This document shows, piece by piece, positions 53,075 to 62,021 of a stretch of DNA of 64,000 nucleotides; position 1 is the first letter of the stretch, and every line of letters begins with the position of its first letter. Made by a program: the position numbers and the translations under genes. The stretch lies in NCBI RefSeq assembly GCF_041929845.1, contig NZ_JBHEEH010000012.1, positions 1 through 64,000 on the forward strand, given 5' to 3'. The stretch is from Paenochrobactrum pullorum. GTDB taxonomy: Bacteria > Pseudomonadota > Alphaproteobacteria > Rhizobiales > Rhizobiaceae. The notes beneath the pieces were generated by a model, which made no database searches, was not told the DNA's origin, and was given only the letters and a program-made list of their open reading frames with translations.

Positions 53075-54217
53075 TTATTTACAGGCCTCGAAACCGGATT
53101 TGAGCGCTTGCTTGTCAAGATCGCGTCCGATGAATACAAGGCGGCTTTCCCGCTTTTCATCATCTTTCCAAGGGCGCTGGTGATCGCCTTCGATAATCAT
53201 ATGGACGCCTTGAATGACATAACGGTCATTGTCGTTTTTAAAGGCCATAATACCTTTGAGACGCAGAATATTGGGGCCTTGGGTCTGGGTAATATCCTGA
53301 ATCCAGCTGAAGAATTTTTCCGGATCCAACTCGCCGGTACGCAGCGAGATGGATGTCACCGTCACATCATGAATGTCGGATGCTTTGCCCTGAGCATGAT
53401 CATGTTCATGATCGTGCTCGTGATGATGGTGATCGTGGTCGCAATCAGGGCCACAGCTGTGGTCGTGATTATGATGGTGGTGGTGATGGTCGTGCCCGTG
53501 ATCGTGATCACAATCAGGCCCACAAACATGATCAGGATGATCGTGATCGAGGAAATGTGGATCATTATCCAGTGCGCGCTGCAAATCAAAAGCGCCGCGA
53601 TTCAGCACACGGTCAAGCGCGATATTGGCGCGCTCCGTGCGATGGATGGTGGCATGCGGATTGATGGCGCGCACGGTTGTTTCAATCTTGGCCAGATCAT
53701 CTTCACTGACGAGATCGGTTTTGTTGAGCAGAACCACATCGGCAAAGGCGATCTGGTCTTCTGCTTCGCGGCTGTCTTTCAGGCGCAGCGGTAAATGCTT
53801 GGCATCAACGAGCGCAACGACAGCATCAAGGCTGGTTTTGGCACGCACATCGTCATCCATGAAGAATGTTTGTGCAACCGGCACCGGATCAGCAAGACCG
53901 GTGGTTTCAACGATAATGGCATCAAAGCGACCCGGGCGACGCATCAAGCCTTCCACCACGCGGATAAGATCGCCGCGCACAGTGCAGCAAATGCAGCCAT
54001 TGTTCATTTCATAAATCTCTTCGTCGGATTCGACGATCAGATCATTATCAATCCCGATTTCACCAAATTCATTGACCACAACCGCATAACGCTTGCCGTG
54101 GGCTTCGGTGAGGATACGGTTGAGGAGCGTGGTTTTGCCTGAGCCTAAATATCCGGTAAGAACGGTAACAGGGATACGGTTCGGCGTGGTAGCCGTTTCA
54201 GTTTGCTCTTGGCTCAT
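53075..54217 (-). CDS. CobW/COG0523 family metallochaperone GTPase
   Basis: 380 aa. GTPase motifs: VLTGYLGSGKTTLLNR (P loop), the metal motif NNGCICCTVRGDL (CxCC), ETTGLADPVPV and VLLNKTDLVSEDD. A histidine/aspartate-rich stretch (about residues 225-274) with two CGPDCDHDH blocks would bind several metal ions. The C-terminal CobW_C domain ends the protein (about 280-375). COG0523 proteins of this type (ZagA/ZigA-like) deliver zinc under limitation, usually under Zur. A palindrome resembling a Zur box lies 68 nt upstream. The cobalamin branch is less likely, since no cob genes are near. Confidence 0.9.
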   Translation of the reverse strand: MSQEQTETATTPNRIPVTVLTGYLGSGKTTLLNRILTEAHGKRYAVVVNEFGEIGIDNDLIVESDEEIYEMNNGCICCTVRGDLIRVVEGLMRRPGRFDAIIVETTGLADPVPVAQTFFMDDDVRAKTSLDAVVALVDAKHLPLRLKDSREAEDQIAFADVVLLNKTDLVSEDDLAKIETTVRAINPHATIHRTERANIALDRVLNRGAFDLQRALDNDPHFLDHDHPDHVCGPDCDHDHGHDHHHHHHNHDHSCGPDCDHDHHHHEHDHEHDHAQGKASDIHDVTVTSISLRTGELDPEKFFSWIQDITQTQGPNILRLKGIMAFKNDNDRYVIQGVHMIIEGDHQRPWKDDEKRESRLVFIGRDLDKQALKSGFEACK

Positions 54218-54284
54218 AATGATCGCCTCTCAATTTGGATGCGGATTTAATCAGAAGACGGATATAGGGAATCGATCCGTGAAA

Positions 54285-54299
54285 TGCTATACTATTACA
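54285..54299 (-). promoter_or_regulatory. Zur-box-like palindrome upstream of the CobW GTPase
   Basis: TGTAATA-g-TATAGCA on the minus strand: two 7-nt half-sites with 5 of 7 positions symmetric. It is similar in shape to alphaproteobacterial Zur sites (centre T-A-T-A, outer GTAAT). Position suits repression of cobW. The assignment is by eye. Confidence 0.35.
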
Positions 54300-54325
54300 T
54301 AGACACTTATGCACATTATGATGGC

Positions 54326-55117
54326 TTATTTTAAGTCTTCACAATCAAAACGGCTGATATCCTCCAGTAATTCGCTTAAACCTTTGACTGCATGGGCAAT
54401 GAGTTTTTCACCGGCTTGGGCGTTGGCTGCTTTGGCATTGCCGGCCACACCTTGCGCGTTGAGATCGCTCATTTTCCAGCCGAAAGCATGCGGGCCATAG
54501 GCACGAAGATGTTTGAAGTTTTGAATAAATTCGGCCTGACGATTGCCGAAATCTTCAGCTTTGTTCATGTCCACAAGATCAGGACGGAGCGCCAGCATCA
54601 CCGAGGTTTCAATAAAGCCGCCATGAATGTCGAGCGATTTTTCCTGTTGACTGATGAGCCCTTCAGGCACGCCAAAGCGTGTCCAGCTGGTGGCGACCAC
54701 CAACATATTGTGACGCACCCGCAATTCGGTGGCGACAATGGTGAGGAGGGGGGAATTGCCGCCATGCGCGTTGATGAGCATTAATTTATGGATGCCTTGG
54801 GCATGTAAATATGCGCCAATGCTGATCCATTGATTGACCGCTTCATCAAAGGAAAGTGTTTTGCTGCCTGCAACATCCATATGTTCAATCGAATATCCCA
54901 CCGGTTGCGCGGGAAGAAATTCAATGTCGAGTTTGCCGGAGATGGCTTGTTTCAAACGATCGGCAATGCCTTGTGCAATGATGGTGTCCGTTTCAAACGG
55001 CAGGTGGCTTCCGTGTTGTTCATGCGCACCGAGTGGCAGAACGGCAATCTTTTGTGGTGTCGTAGTTTCAGAGGCAGCAGAGATCACTTTTACATTTCCG
55101 TTTGATTGCTTATACAC
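54326..55117 (-). CDS. creatininase family protein
   Basis: 263 aa. Metal ligands of the creatininase fold are in LPLGAHEQHGSHLPFETDT, NAHGGN (His) and DIHGGFIETS (Asp, His, Glu). Members include creatinine amidohydrolase, MftE, and FAPy deformylase, so the substrate cannot be called. It is divergent from the LacI regulator gene across a 186-bp gap and lies upstream of cobW on the same strand (108-nt gap). Confidence 0.9.
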   Translation of the reverse strand: MYKQSNGNVKVISAASETTTPQKIAVLPLGAHEQHGSHLPFETDTIIAQGIADRLKQAISGKLDIEFLPAQPVGYSIEHMDVAGSKTLSFDEAVNQWISIGAYLHAQGIHKLMLINAHGGNSPLLTIVATELRVRHNMLVVATSWTRFGVPEGLISQQEKSLDIHGGFIETSVMLALRPDLVDMNKAEDFGNRQAEFIQNFKHLRAYGPHAFGWKMSDLNAQGVAGNAKAANAQAGEKLIAHAVKGLSELLEDISRFDCEDLK

Positions 55118-55303
55118 TTTATAGTCGCAACAGCATAATTCATATCATTCCATATTGATCTCCTTATCAGACCAATTTACTAAACTTTATGATATAGCGC
55201 ATATTTATGTTTGTGTTGTGCCAAAGCAATATGCGGCATTATCCTGCCGGAGGCGGATTGCAGCCTGAATAATCAGGTCAACGGGGGTTAGACAGGAGGC
55301 GTC

Positions 55304-56323
55304 GTGGCTCAAAAAATAAAACTATCCACAATTGCTGATGCATTGGGTGTTTCCACTGCGACTGTTTCACTGGCTTTGCGTGACAGCCCCTTGGTGGCTG
55401 ACCAGACCCGCGAGAAGATTAAAGAGCATGCGCGCGAGATCGGTTATATTTACAACCGGCGCGCCGCCAGTCTGCGCACTTCGCGCTCCGGCATTGTCGG
55501 GGTGGTGGTGCATGACATTATGAACCCGTTTTTTGCCGAGATTTTGCGCTCGATTGAAACCGAGCTTGACCGTTCACGCCAAACTTTCATCCTTTCCAAT
55601 CATTATGACCAGTTGGAAAAGCAGCGCACATTCATCGACACTTTATTACAGCTCGGTGCGGATGGGGTGATTATGTCACCGGCAATTGGCACACCGGCTG
55701 AAGATATTCAGCTCGCTGAAGATAATGGTCTGCCGATTGTGTTAATTGCGCGTAGTGTTGACGGTGTTGATGCACCGGTTTTCCGTGGTGATGATGCTTA
55801 TGGTATGAGCCTTGCCACTAACCACTTGATTTCACTTGGCCACAAGAAAATCGCGATGGTGGGCGGCACCGACCAGACATCGACCGGCCGTGACCGTTAT
55901 CACGGATATGTCATGGCGATGGAAAAGGCAGGTTTGGAGGTCAAACCAGAATGGCGCATTCAGGGGCCGCGCACCAAGCAAGGCGGCTTTGAAGTAGCAC
56001 CGCAATTTCTGGCGTTAAAAGACAAGCCGACTGCGGCTGTTTGCTGGAATGATTTGACCGCTATCGGTTTGATGAATGGTATTGCGCGCGCGGGTCTTGT
56101 GCCGGGCGAAGATATTTCGGTTACCGGTTACGATGATCTGGAAGAGGCGGCGATTGCCACCCCTGCTTTGACGACTGTCTGGAACGGTCAGCGTGAAGTG
56201 GGGCGCCGAGCCGCTCGTGCCTTGCTTGATCAGCTCAATGGTGTGCCAGTGCCGGTTCCGCAAGAATTGATCCATCCGGAGCTGCATATTCGTCAATCCA
56301 CGACGAAACCGAAGAAAAGCTGA
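55304..56323 (+). CDS. LacI-family transcriptional regulator
   Basis: 339 aa. The N-terminal DNA-binding domain is STIADALGVSTATVSLALR followed by the hinge NRRAASLRTSRSG. The periplasmic-binding-like effector domain starts with IVGVVVHDIMNPFF and contains VSVTGYDDLEEAA-like SVTGYDDL. Start GTG 55304 has CAGGAGG at good spacing. It is 27 nt upstream of the hydroxyacid dehydrogenase gene, so the two are cotranscribed. It is a good candidate to sense a substrate of this cluster. Confidence 0.93.
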   Translation: MAQKIKLSTIADALGVSTATVSLALRDSPLVADQTREKIKEHAREIGYIYNRRAASLRTSRSGIVGVVVHDIMNPFFAEILRSIETELDRSRQTFILSNHYDQLEKQRTFIDTLLQLGADGVIMSPAIGTPAEDIQLAEDNGLPIVLIARSVDGVDAPVFRGDDAYGMSLATNHLISLGHKKIAMVGGTDQTSTGRDRYHGYVMAMEKAGLEVKPEWRIQGPRTKQGGFEVAPQFLALKDKPTAAVCWNDLTAIGLMNGIARAGLVPGEDISVTGYDDLEEAAIATPALTTVWNGQREVGRRAARALLDQLNGVPVPVPQELIHPELHIRQSTTKPKKS

Positions 56324-56350
56324 TATCATTATAAATCAAGGGATGCGGTT

Positions 56351-57322
56351 ATGGAACAGAAACAAACAATTCTGGTTTTGGGCAAGTTTAACACAACAGT
56401 GTTGGAAAGATTAAAACCCGAATTTGATCTCATCCATTTGATTGACGGGGATGGCAGCAAACTTGAAGCGGATAGACTGCCCGCGATTAAAGCTGTCATT
56501 AATAGTATCGGGGTCAGATTTTCTAATAGCTTGATGGATCAACTGCCGAATTTGGAAATCATTGGTAATTTTGGCGTTGGCTATGATGGTATTGATGCCA
56601 AATATGCGGCGCAAAAAAATATTATGGTGACCAATACGCCGGATGTCTTGACCGAAGAAGTGGCGGATACCGCTGTTGGCTTGCTCATCAATACTGTGCG
56701 TGAATTGCCGCGCGCGCAGAATCATCTATTGCAGGGTAAATGGAAACAAAGCGGTTATCCGCTTTCCAAACTCTCATTGCGTGAGCGCAAAGTCGGTATT
56801 TTTGGCCTTGGACGGATTGGCAAAGCAATTGCACGTCGATTGGAAGCTTTTGATTTATCAATTTCATATCACAATCGCAGCAAAGCTTCGGATGTATCCT
56901 ACACCTATTATCCAAGTCTGATTGAGCTTGCCAAAGCGGTGGATACGCTGATTTTAGTGGCGCCGGCCAGTGCAGAAACCACTCATGCTGTCAATAAAGA
57001 TGTGTTGGAAGCTTTGGGTAAAAACGGTGTATTGATTAATGTCGGGCGCGGTTCGCTGGTGGATGAAAAAGCGCTCATTAAAGCACTTCAGGACGGGGTG
57101 ATTGCAGCTGCCGGACTTGATGTATTTGAAAAAGAACCGCATGTGCCGGAAGAATTGATGCAAATGGACAATGTCGTATTGCTGCCGCATGTTGCTTCAG
57201 CATCGGAACTAACTCGACTGAATATGAGCAAACTGGTGATTGATAATCTGCTTGGCTGGTTTGGTTCGGGCGAGGTGGTGACACCCGTCTTTGAAACTCA
57301 AACAGTGACCCGTAAATACTAA
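56351..57322 (+). CDS. D-2-hydroxyacid dehydrogenase (glyoxylate/hydroxypyruvate reductase-like)
   Basis: 323 aa. The NAD(P) loop is VGIFGLGRIGKAIARRL. The catalytic Arg is in NVGRGSLVDEKAL, Glu in LDVFEKEPHVP and the proton-donor His in LLPHVASAS. The dinucleotide site following HNRSK contains basic residues, favouring NADPH, as in GhrB-like reductases. The exact 2-oxoacid is unknown. It is the second gene of the LacI-dehydrogenase transcript, ended by a strong terminator. Confidence 0.93.
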   Translation: MEQKQTILVLGKFNTTVLERLKPEFDLIHLIDGDGSKLEADRLPAIKAVINSIGVRFSNSLMDQLPNLEIIGNFGVGYDGIDAKYAAQKNIMVTNTPDVLTEEVADTAVGLLINTVRELPRAQNHLLQGKWKQSGYPLSKLSLRERKVGIFGLGRIGKAIARRLEAFDLSISYHNRSKASDVSYTYYPSLIELAKAVDTLILVAPASAETTHAVNKDVLEALGKNGVLINVGRGSLVDEKALIKALQDGVIAAAGLDVFEKEPHVPEELMQMDNVVLLPHVASASELTRLNMSKLVIDNLLGWFGSGEVVTPVFETQTVTRKY

Positions 57323-57325
57323 TTC

Positions 57326-57366
57326 AAAAAAACCCCGCATAGAGTATTCAATGCGGGGTTTTTTTA
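57326..57366. terminator. bidirectional intrinsic terminator
   Basis: CCCCGCAT / ATGCGGGG with a 10-nt loop, preceded by A7 and followed by T7, between convergent genes. Confidence 0.95.
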
Positions 57367-57386
57367 AATGACGAATTTAATAGCAA

Positions 57387-58148
57387 TCAGCTGCGTTTTT
57401 GATGATGGGCGCGCACAGCATCACCAAAAGCTTCAAAAATTTGGCGCGAGGGCGCATCGGTCTTTGCCCAATATTCAGGATGCCACTGTGTGCCGATGGC
57501 AAAACTTTTGGCATTTTTCACGGAAACCGCTTCAATGGTGCCGTCTTCGGCCATTGCTTCGACAGTCAGGCTCGGTGCCAAAGTGTCGATTGCCTGACGA
57601 TGCAGGGAGTTTACCGTAATTGTTTCCGCATTGATAATGGTTGCAAGGCACGAATTGGCTTCAATTGTCACCGGATGCGCAAGACCATAAAGCTCATCAC
57701 GAACTTCGGTGGTCGGTGCGCGATGATCTTTACGGCCTTCGATTTCTTGAACCTCGTTGGATAATGAACCGCCCAACGCCACATTGAGCTCTTGTAATCC
57801 GCGACAAATGGCTAAAAGCGGCACGCCTTTTTCAATCGCTTTGCGGATCAGCGGCAGTGTTGTGGCATCACGTGCTTGATCAAAAGGTTCATAAGCCTGG
57901 CTCGCCTCAGCGCCATAATGGTCGGGGTAAATATTCGAGGCTGAACCGGAAAGAAGCACACCGTCTACGGCTTCCAAAATCGTCTCAATGCTGATTGCAG
58001 CGCCCAGAGCCGGAATCATGATCGGGGTAAGGCCGGCAACTTCAGCAGCAGCAATCAGATATTGCTCAGAAATAGCATGCCAGCTGACATTGTCGATTGT
58101 TTTGAGGTCTGATGGAATAGCAACAAGCGGACGCTTTATGTCGGACAT
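57387..58148 (-). CDS. gamma-glutamyl-gamma-aminobutyrate hydrolase family protein (PuuD-like)
   Basis: A 253-aa class I glutamine amidotransferase-like hydrolase. The nucleophile Cys is in LLAICRGLQELNVALGG and the His-Glu pair in GTQWHPEYW. VNSLHRQAIDTLAP also fits PuuD-like enzymes, which cut gamma-glutamyl amides in putrescine use. No puuA/B/C genes adjoin, so the substrate may differ. It converges with the dehydrogenase gene. A GGT-family gene 34 kb away also acts on gamma-glutamyl bonds; no direct link is shown. Confidence 0.9.
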   Translation of the reverse strand: MSDIKRPLVAIPSDLKTIDNVSWHAISEQYLIAAAEVAGLTPIMIPALGAAISIETILEAVDGVLLSGSASNIYPDHYGAEASQAYEPFDQARDATTLPLIRKAIEKGVPLLAICRGLQELNVALGGSLSNEVQEIEGRKDHRAPTTEVRDELYGLAHPVTIEANSCLATIINAETITVNSLHRQAIDTLAPSLTVEAMAEDGTIEAVSVKNAKSFAIGTQWHPEYWAKTDAPSRQIFEAFGDAVRAHHQKRS

Positions 58149-58498
58149 AGAATAACCCTGTTATAAAAAATAATTATTACTGCCTTATATAAAGGACAGA
58201 ATTGCGATTTGTGCAGTCCGTTTTGATAGGTAGGAAGAATATAGATATTGTGCGGAGATTTCTCAATTGCCGATCCAGATGCAATGAGGGGGTATAAATA
58301 TTTTTTGTTCAAACAGAAGATGTGCCAATGTCGTTCATCTGTTCAATTTAGGGCAAAAATTGTGCATAAAACATGCTTTTATGGGGGAAAGCCAGATTAT
58401 GTGCCTGATTGGATAAAAGTTTTGGCAAATAGTCTTGTAGGTGGTTTTGAAAGTATATTATGACCAATGGGTAAAAAGATTTTAAATTGAGGGGAAGT
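58149..58498. other. intergenic region, no supported gene
   Basis: This 350-nt AT-rich gap between the PuuD-like gene and the SDR gene should hold two divergent promoters. A 71-codon frame at 58248-58463 lacks a ribosome binding site and looks spurious. Confidence 0.5.
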
Positions 58499-59242
58499 AT
58501 GACGGGCAGGGAGCTATTTTCCGTCAAGGATAAAGTCATTGTTGTAACCGGCGGATCATCGGGCATCGGGCAGCGGATTGTTTCAGTTCTTGCAGAGCAT
58601 GGTGCGCAAGTTGTTTGTGTCGGTTTTACCCAACATGAGCCACAAGTTCATTCTGATCGCGTTTATTATATAAACGCCGATGTCACAAACCACGTAGAAA
58701 TTGTGAGCATTTTTGACAGGGCAGAAGCCAAATTCGGTGCGGTTGATGTCGTTTTCAATAATGCCGGTGTTGCCCATCAAGCGCGGGCACTCGATACTGA
58801 TTATGAAATGCTGGAGCATATATTCAGCGTCAATGTGGCCGGTGCATTCATGGTTGCACAAACCGCTGCCAAGCGGATGATTGCGGCCAAAAAAGCTGGA
58901 TCGATCATCAATACAACCAGTATTTTGGCAGAACGCGTGCAAAAAGGAGCCGCGGCTTATTCAATGTCAAAGGCGGCGATTTCGCAGATGACGCGGGCAT
59001 TGGCGGTGGAATGGGCGCAAAACTCCATCCGTGTCAATGCTATTGCGCCGGGTTGGTTTCCCACGGGCATTAATTCGGAACTATTGGAAGGCCCGGCTGC
59101 AGGTTTTTTAAAAGCACAAAATCCGATGCGGCGTCTTGGCGATTTATGCGATCTTGACGGTGCGGTTTTGATGCTTGCATCCGATGCCAGTGCGTATATG
59201 ACCGGAACGATTGTGACTATTGATGGCGGACACCATTTATAA
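58499..59242 (+). CDS. short-chain dehydrogenase/reductase
   Basis: 247 aa, classical SDR. The cofactor motif is TGGSSGIGQRI, then NNAG (in VVFNNAGVAH), catalytic Ser in NTTSILAERV, Tyr-Lys in YSMSKAAI and the C-terminal GTIVTIDGGHHL. All four catalytic residues are present. GAGGGG lies 4-8 nt before ATG 58499; the frame opens 4 codons earlier at a TTG. It is probably an alcohol/sugar dehydrogenase; no substrate is assigned. It stands alone. Confidence 0.92.
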   Translation: MTGRELFSVKDKVIVVTGGSSGIGQRIVSVLAEHGAQVVCVGFTQHEPQVHSDRVYYINADVTNHVEIVSIFDRAEAKFGAVDVVFNNAGVAHQARALDTDYEMLEHIFSVNVAGAFMVAQTAAKRMIAAKKAGSIINTTSILAERVQKGAAAYSMSKAAISQMTRALAVEWAQNSIRVNAIAPGWFPTGINSELLEGPAAGFLKAQNPMRRLGDLCDLDGAVLMLASDASAYMTGTIVTIDGGHHL

Positions 59243-59559
59243 GTGAAAACTGACAGTTTAATGCATTGATCAGACGTGCCAAAATTTACATAAAAACAGA
59301 GTTCAGTTTAAATCTGCATAAAATATATATATTTTAATTTTCTTAGTATGACAGTCCATACATGATCTGAATGTGCAGTCTTAAGACTTATTTTTCTTAA
59401 TGATGATTATAATAATAAAAACAATACTTGAGGTATATTGTTTTTATTGCTTTTTAGGTTGTAACTATTAATGCGCTACAACTATTGAGTTTGATATTGG
59501 AAATCATTTTTTAATGGATTCTCTGTATTGTGCGGCAGTTAAGGGGAATTAGGCAGAAA
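59243..59559. other. AT-rich intergenic region
   Basis: The 317 nt between the SDR gene and the GGDEF-EAL gene are markedly AT-rich. I see no gene and no strong hairpin. It probably contains the promoter of the c-di-GMP gene. Confidence 0.5.
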
Positions 59560-61869
59560 ATGGCAAAACGCCGGCGTACTGATATACCAGAAGATGTTCG
59601 GCTATCTTTTATGCGGTCGCTCTACGGGCACCGGACGACCCTTTGGTTCGGTCTTGTCGCTCATTTAGTTGGTTGTTGCGTTATTTTTTTAAAAACCCTT
59701 GATGTCGCTTATCTTTGGTTTTGCGTTGCTTTTTGCATTGTGACCAGTGGCCGTTTGTTGGACATGTCATATTTTGATCGTGCCAGAACCGTATCAATGA
59801 CTCATGCGCAGCTCGACCATTGGGAGGCGCGCTATCTTATCGGGGCCTCGCTTGTTTGTCTGCTGTTGGGACTCGTTTGTTTTTACAGTACTTATGTAGC
59901 GCGTGATCCGTTTGCTGAATTGACCAGTCTTGCAATTTTAATGGGTTCGGTCGCATCGATTGTCGGGCGCAATTATCCGTCTGCGGCGGCTGTGTTATTG
60001 ATGTCGATTTCGGCTATTGTTCCTGTTCTTATTGGTTTTTTTCTTGGCGGTACGCGTTTTCAGATGGTGGCCGGTCTCTTGCTGGTACCGTATTTTCTGA
60101 CCAATATTCAGATGGCGAATGGTTTGCGCCGCTTCCTGTTTGAAGCCATTATGGGCAAACATAGTCTTTCAATCGTTGCCAGTCGTTTCGATGCGGCATT
60201 GAATAATATGCCGCAAGGGCTGATCATGTTTGATGCCGACAAAAATATATCGGTGATTAATGATCGCGCCGTTGAAATGCTGCGTATCGCCGAGGGTACT
60301 CGGATGCAAGGCCGTTCGATAGAAACCGTTTTGCGTTATTGCAGCAGGCAGGGCGTGTTTCCCCATAATGATTTTCGTAATATCAGCGCGCGTATGGATG
60401 ATATTTTAAGCGGCATGCGCAAACGTGATATTTTTCAATTTGCCAATAATCGCTATGTTGAGTGCATCGGTAATTTAAGTGAAGATAGTGGCACTGTTCT
60501 AATTCTCGACGATGTAACCCAGCGTGTGGAAGCTGAAGCTCAAATCCAGCATATGGCACGTTATGACAGTTTGACGGGACTGCCGAACCGGAGTTATTTC
60601 GATACAATGGTGCGCTCATTAAAAACGCAAAATCCGAAGGTCCCTTATTCCGGCCTGATCGTCATCGACATCAACCATTTCAAACATGTTAATGATACGC
60701 TGGGACATCATGCCGGTGATGAGTTGCTCAGGCTTTTTGCTGTTCGCTTGGGTGAATTGGATTCAAAACATTTTGTCGTCTCACGCTTTGGCGGAGACGA
60801 ATTTGTTGTTTATGTTGCAGCCCTTAATGAACAATCCGAGATTGAAGCTGTGGTTAAACAAATTCAATCAGCTGTCACCGGTATATATAAACTGGATGCG
60901 GCTCAGGTTCTTGTTAATGTGAATATGGGTATTGCAATTTGCGAAGCCGGACAATGTGATGCCAGCGATATGCATATTCGTGCCGATTTGGCGCTTTATG
61001 AAGCCAAAGCGAATGAAAATAAGAAATGGGCAATTTTTGAAGAGGCAATGGATGTCAAATATCGCAGCCGCCAACGCTTAAAAGGCGAATTGCGCAAAGC
61101 TATTGAAGAGGGTGCGTTAAGCGTTGTTTATCAACCGATAGTCAGCGCTCATTCATTACGTGTCGTTGCATGTGAAGCGCTGTCGCGCTGGGAGCATCCC
61201 GAATTGGGCGCTATTTCTCCGGCCGAATATATTCCGTTGGCGGAAGAAATGGGGGTTATTTCAGAAATTACCCGCTTCATGCTGCGCCAGGCATGTCTTG
61301 ATTGTGCAAAATGGGGCGGTGAGGTCGGTGTTTCCGTCAACTTGTCGGCGATTGATCTGGCCAATACCAATATTACCCAAATGATTGCGGATGCTTTGAC
61401 TAATGCCAAGCTTCCTCCGCATCTTTTGGAAGTGGAGGTAACAGAAAGTGCGATTATTAATGATGGTTATAATACCGCTCTGGTGCTGCAATCTTTAAAA
61501 AATGAGGGTATCAATATTGCATTGGATGATTTTGGGACCGGTTATTCAAGCCTCAGCTATCTGAATTCTTTGCCATTGACCAAGGTAAAGGTTGATCGCT
61601 CGTTTGTTCGTAACATTGTCGAAGACCGCCGTTCCTTGATGTTGCTGCGTGGTGTGACCCATCTTTCTCATGAATTGGGACTTGGTGTTACGGTTGAAGG
61701 TGTTGAAACCGAAGAGCAGTTGGCGTTGGTGCGTATTGCGGCAGGTGCTGACCTCATTCAAGGTTATTTGATGGGAAAACCGATGCCGGTAACTTCTGTG
61801 CCTGACTATATCGGGAGGCCGATATTAAGCAGTAACGGCACAGTTTTGCCGCATATACCTTCCACATAA
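59560..61869 (+). CDS. membrane GGDEF-EAL protein (cyclic-di-GMP synthase/phosphodiesterase)
   Basis: 769 aa. The N-terminal part has about six membrane helices (residues 22-190). A PAS-like segment (about 205-320) precedes a GGDEF domain with an intact RFGGDEFV at 411-415 and an EAL domain with CEALSRWEHP near 538. The phosphodiesterase residues are all visible: EVTESAIIND, LDDFGTGYSSLSYL and KVDRSFV. The inhibitory RxxD site before GGDEF is missing. Both domains could be active. ATG 59560 is preferred over GTG 59530. It lies 148 nt upstream of the FeeM-like gene on the same strand. Confidence 0.94.
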   Translation: MAKRRRTDIPEDVRLSFMRSLYGHRTTLWFGLVAHLVGCCVIFLKTLDVAYLWFCVAFCIVTSGRLLDMSYFDRARTVSMTHAQLDHWEARYLIGASLVCLLLGLVCFYSTYVARDPFAELTSLAILMGSVASIVGRNYPSAAAVLLMSISAIVPVLIGFFLGGTRFQMVAGLLLVPYFLTNIQMANGLRRFLFEAIMGKHSLSIVASRFDAALNNMPQGLIMFDADKNISVINDRAVEMLRIAEGTRMQGRSIETVLRYCSRQGVFPHNDFRNISARMDDILSGMRKRDIFQFANNRYVECIGNLSEDSGTVLILDDVTQRVEAEAQIQHMARYDSLTGLPNRSYFDTMVRSLKTQNPKVPYSGLIVIDINHFKHVNDTLGHHAGDELLRLFAVRLGELDSKHFVVSRFGGDEFVVYVAALNEQSEIEAVVKQIQSAVTGIYKLDAAQVLVNVNMGIAICEAGQCDASDMHIRADLALYEAKANENKKWAIFEEAMDVKYRSRQRLKGELRKAIEEGALSVVYQPIVSAHSLRVVACEALSRWEHPELGAISPAEYIPLAEEMGVISEITRFMLRQACLDCAKWGGEVGVSVNLSAIDLANTNITQMIADALTNAKLPPHLLEVEVTESAIINDGYNTALVLQSLKNEGINIALDDFGTGYSSLSYLNSLPLTKVKVDRSFVRNIVEDRRSLMLLRGVTHLSHELGLGVTVEGVETEEQLALVRIAAGADLIQGYLMGKPMPVTSVPDYIGRPILSSNGTVLPHIPST

Positions 61870-61961
61870 ATTCAAGCAAATCGCTGAATATTTTATTTGA
61901 TATTGACAGTTCCTGCGTGATGATTCACTTGAGATATGATCAAATTTAAAAAATCGGGAGC

Positions 61962-62021
61962 ATGTTTGATGACTGCTTCGCGATTGTTTCAATGTCTTGG
62001 GTGGCGGGGCTTATTGAATGA
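61962..62021 (+). CDS. possible leader ORF before the acyltransferase gene
   Basis: A 19-codon frame whose TGA stop overlaps the ATG of the next gene (ATGA). GGGAG lies just before its start, but spacing is poor; another frame from ATG 61969 is better spaced. It may be a translation-coupling ORF or chance. Confidence 0.2.
   Translation: MFDDCFAIVSMSWVAGLIE

Noticed and set aside
53398..53545. Low-complexity CAT/GAT-rich tract as a DNA repeat
   Set aside because: It is the coding sequence of the His/Asp-rich metal-binding stretch of the CobW GTPase.
58248..58463. 71-aa open frame upstream of the SDR gene
   Set aside because: It lies in an AT-rich promoter gap, lacks a ribosome binding site and matches no family I know.
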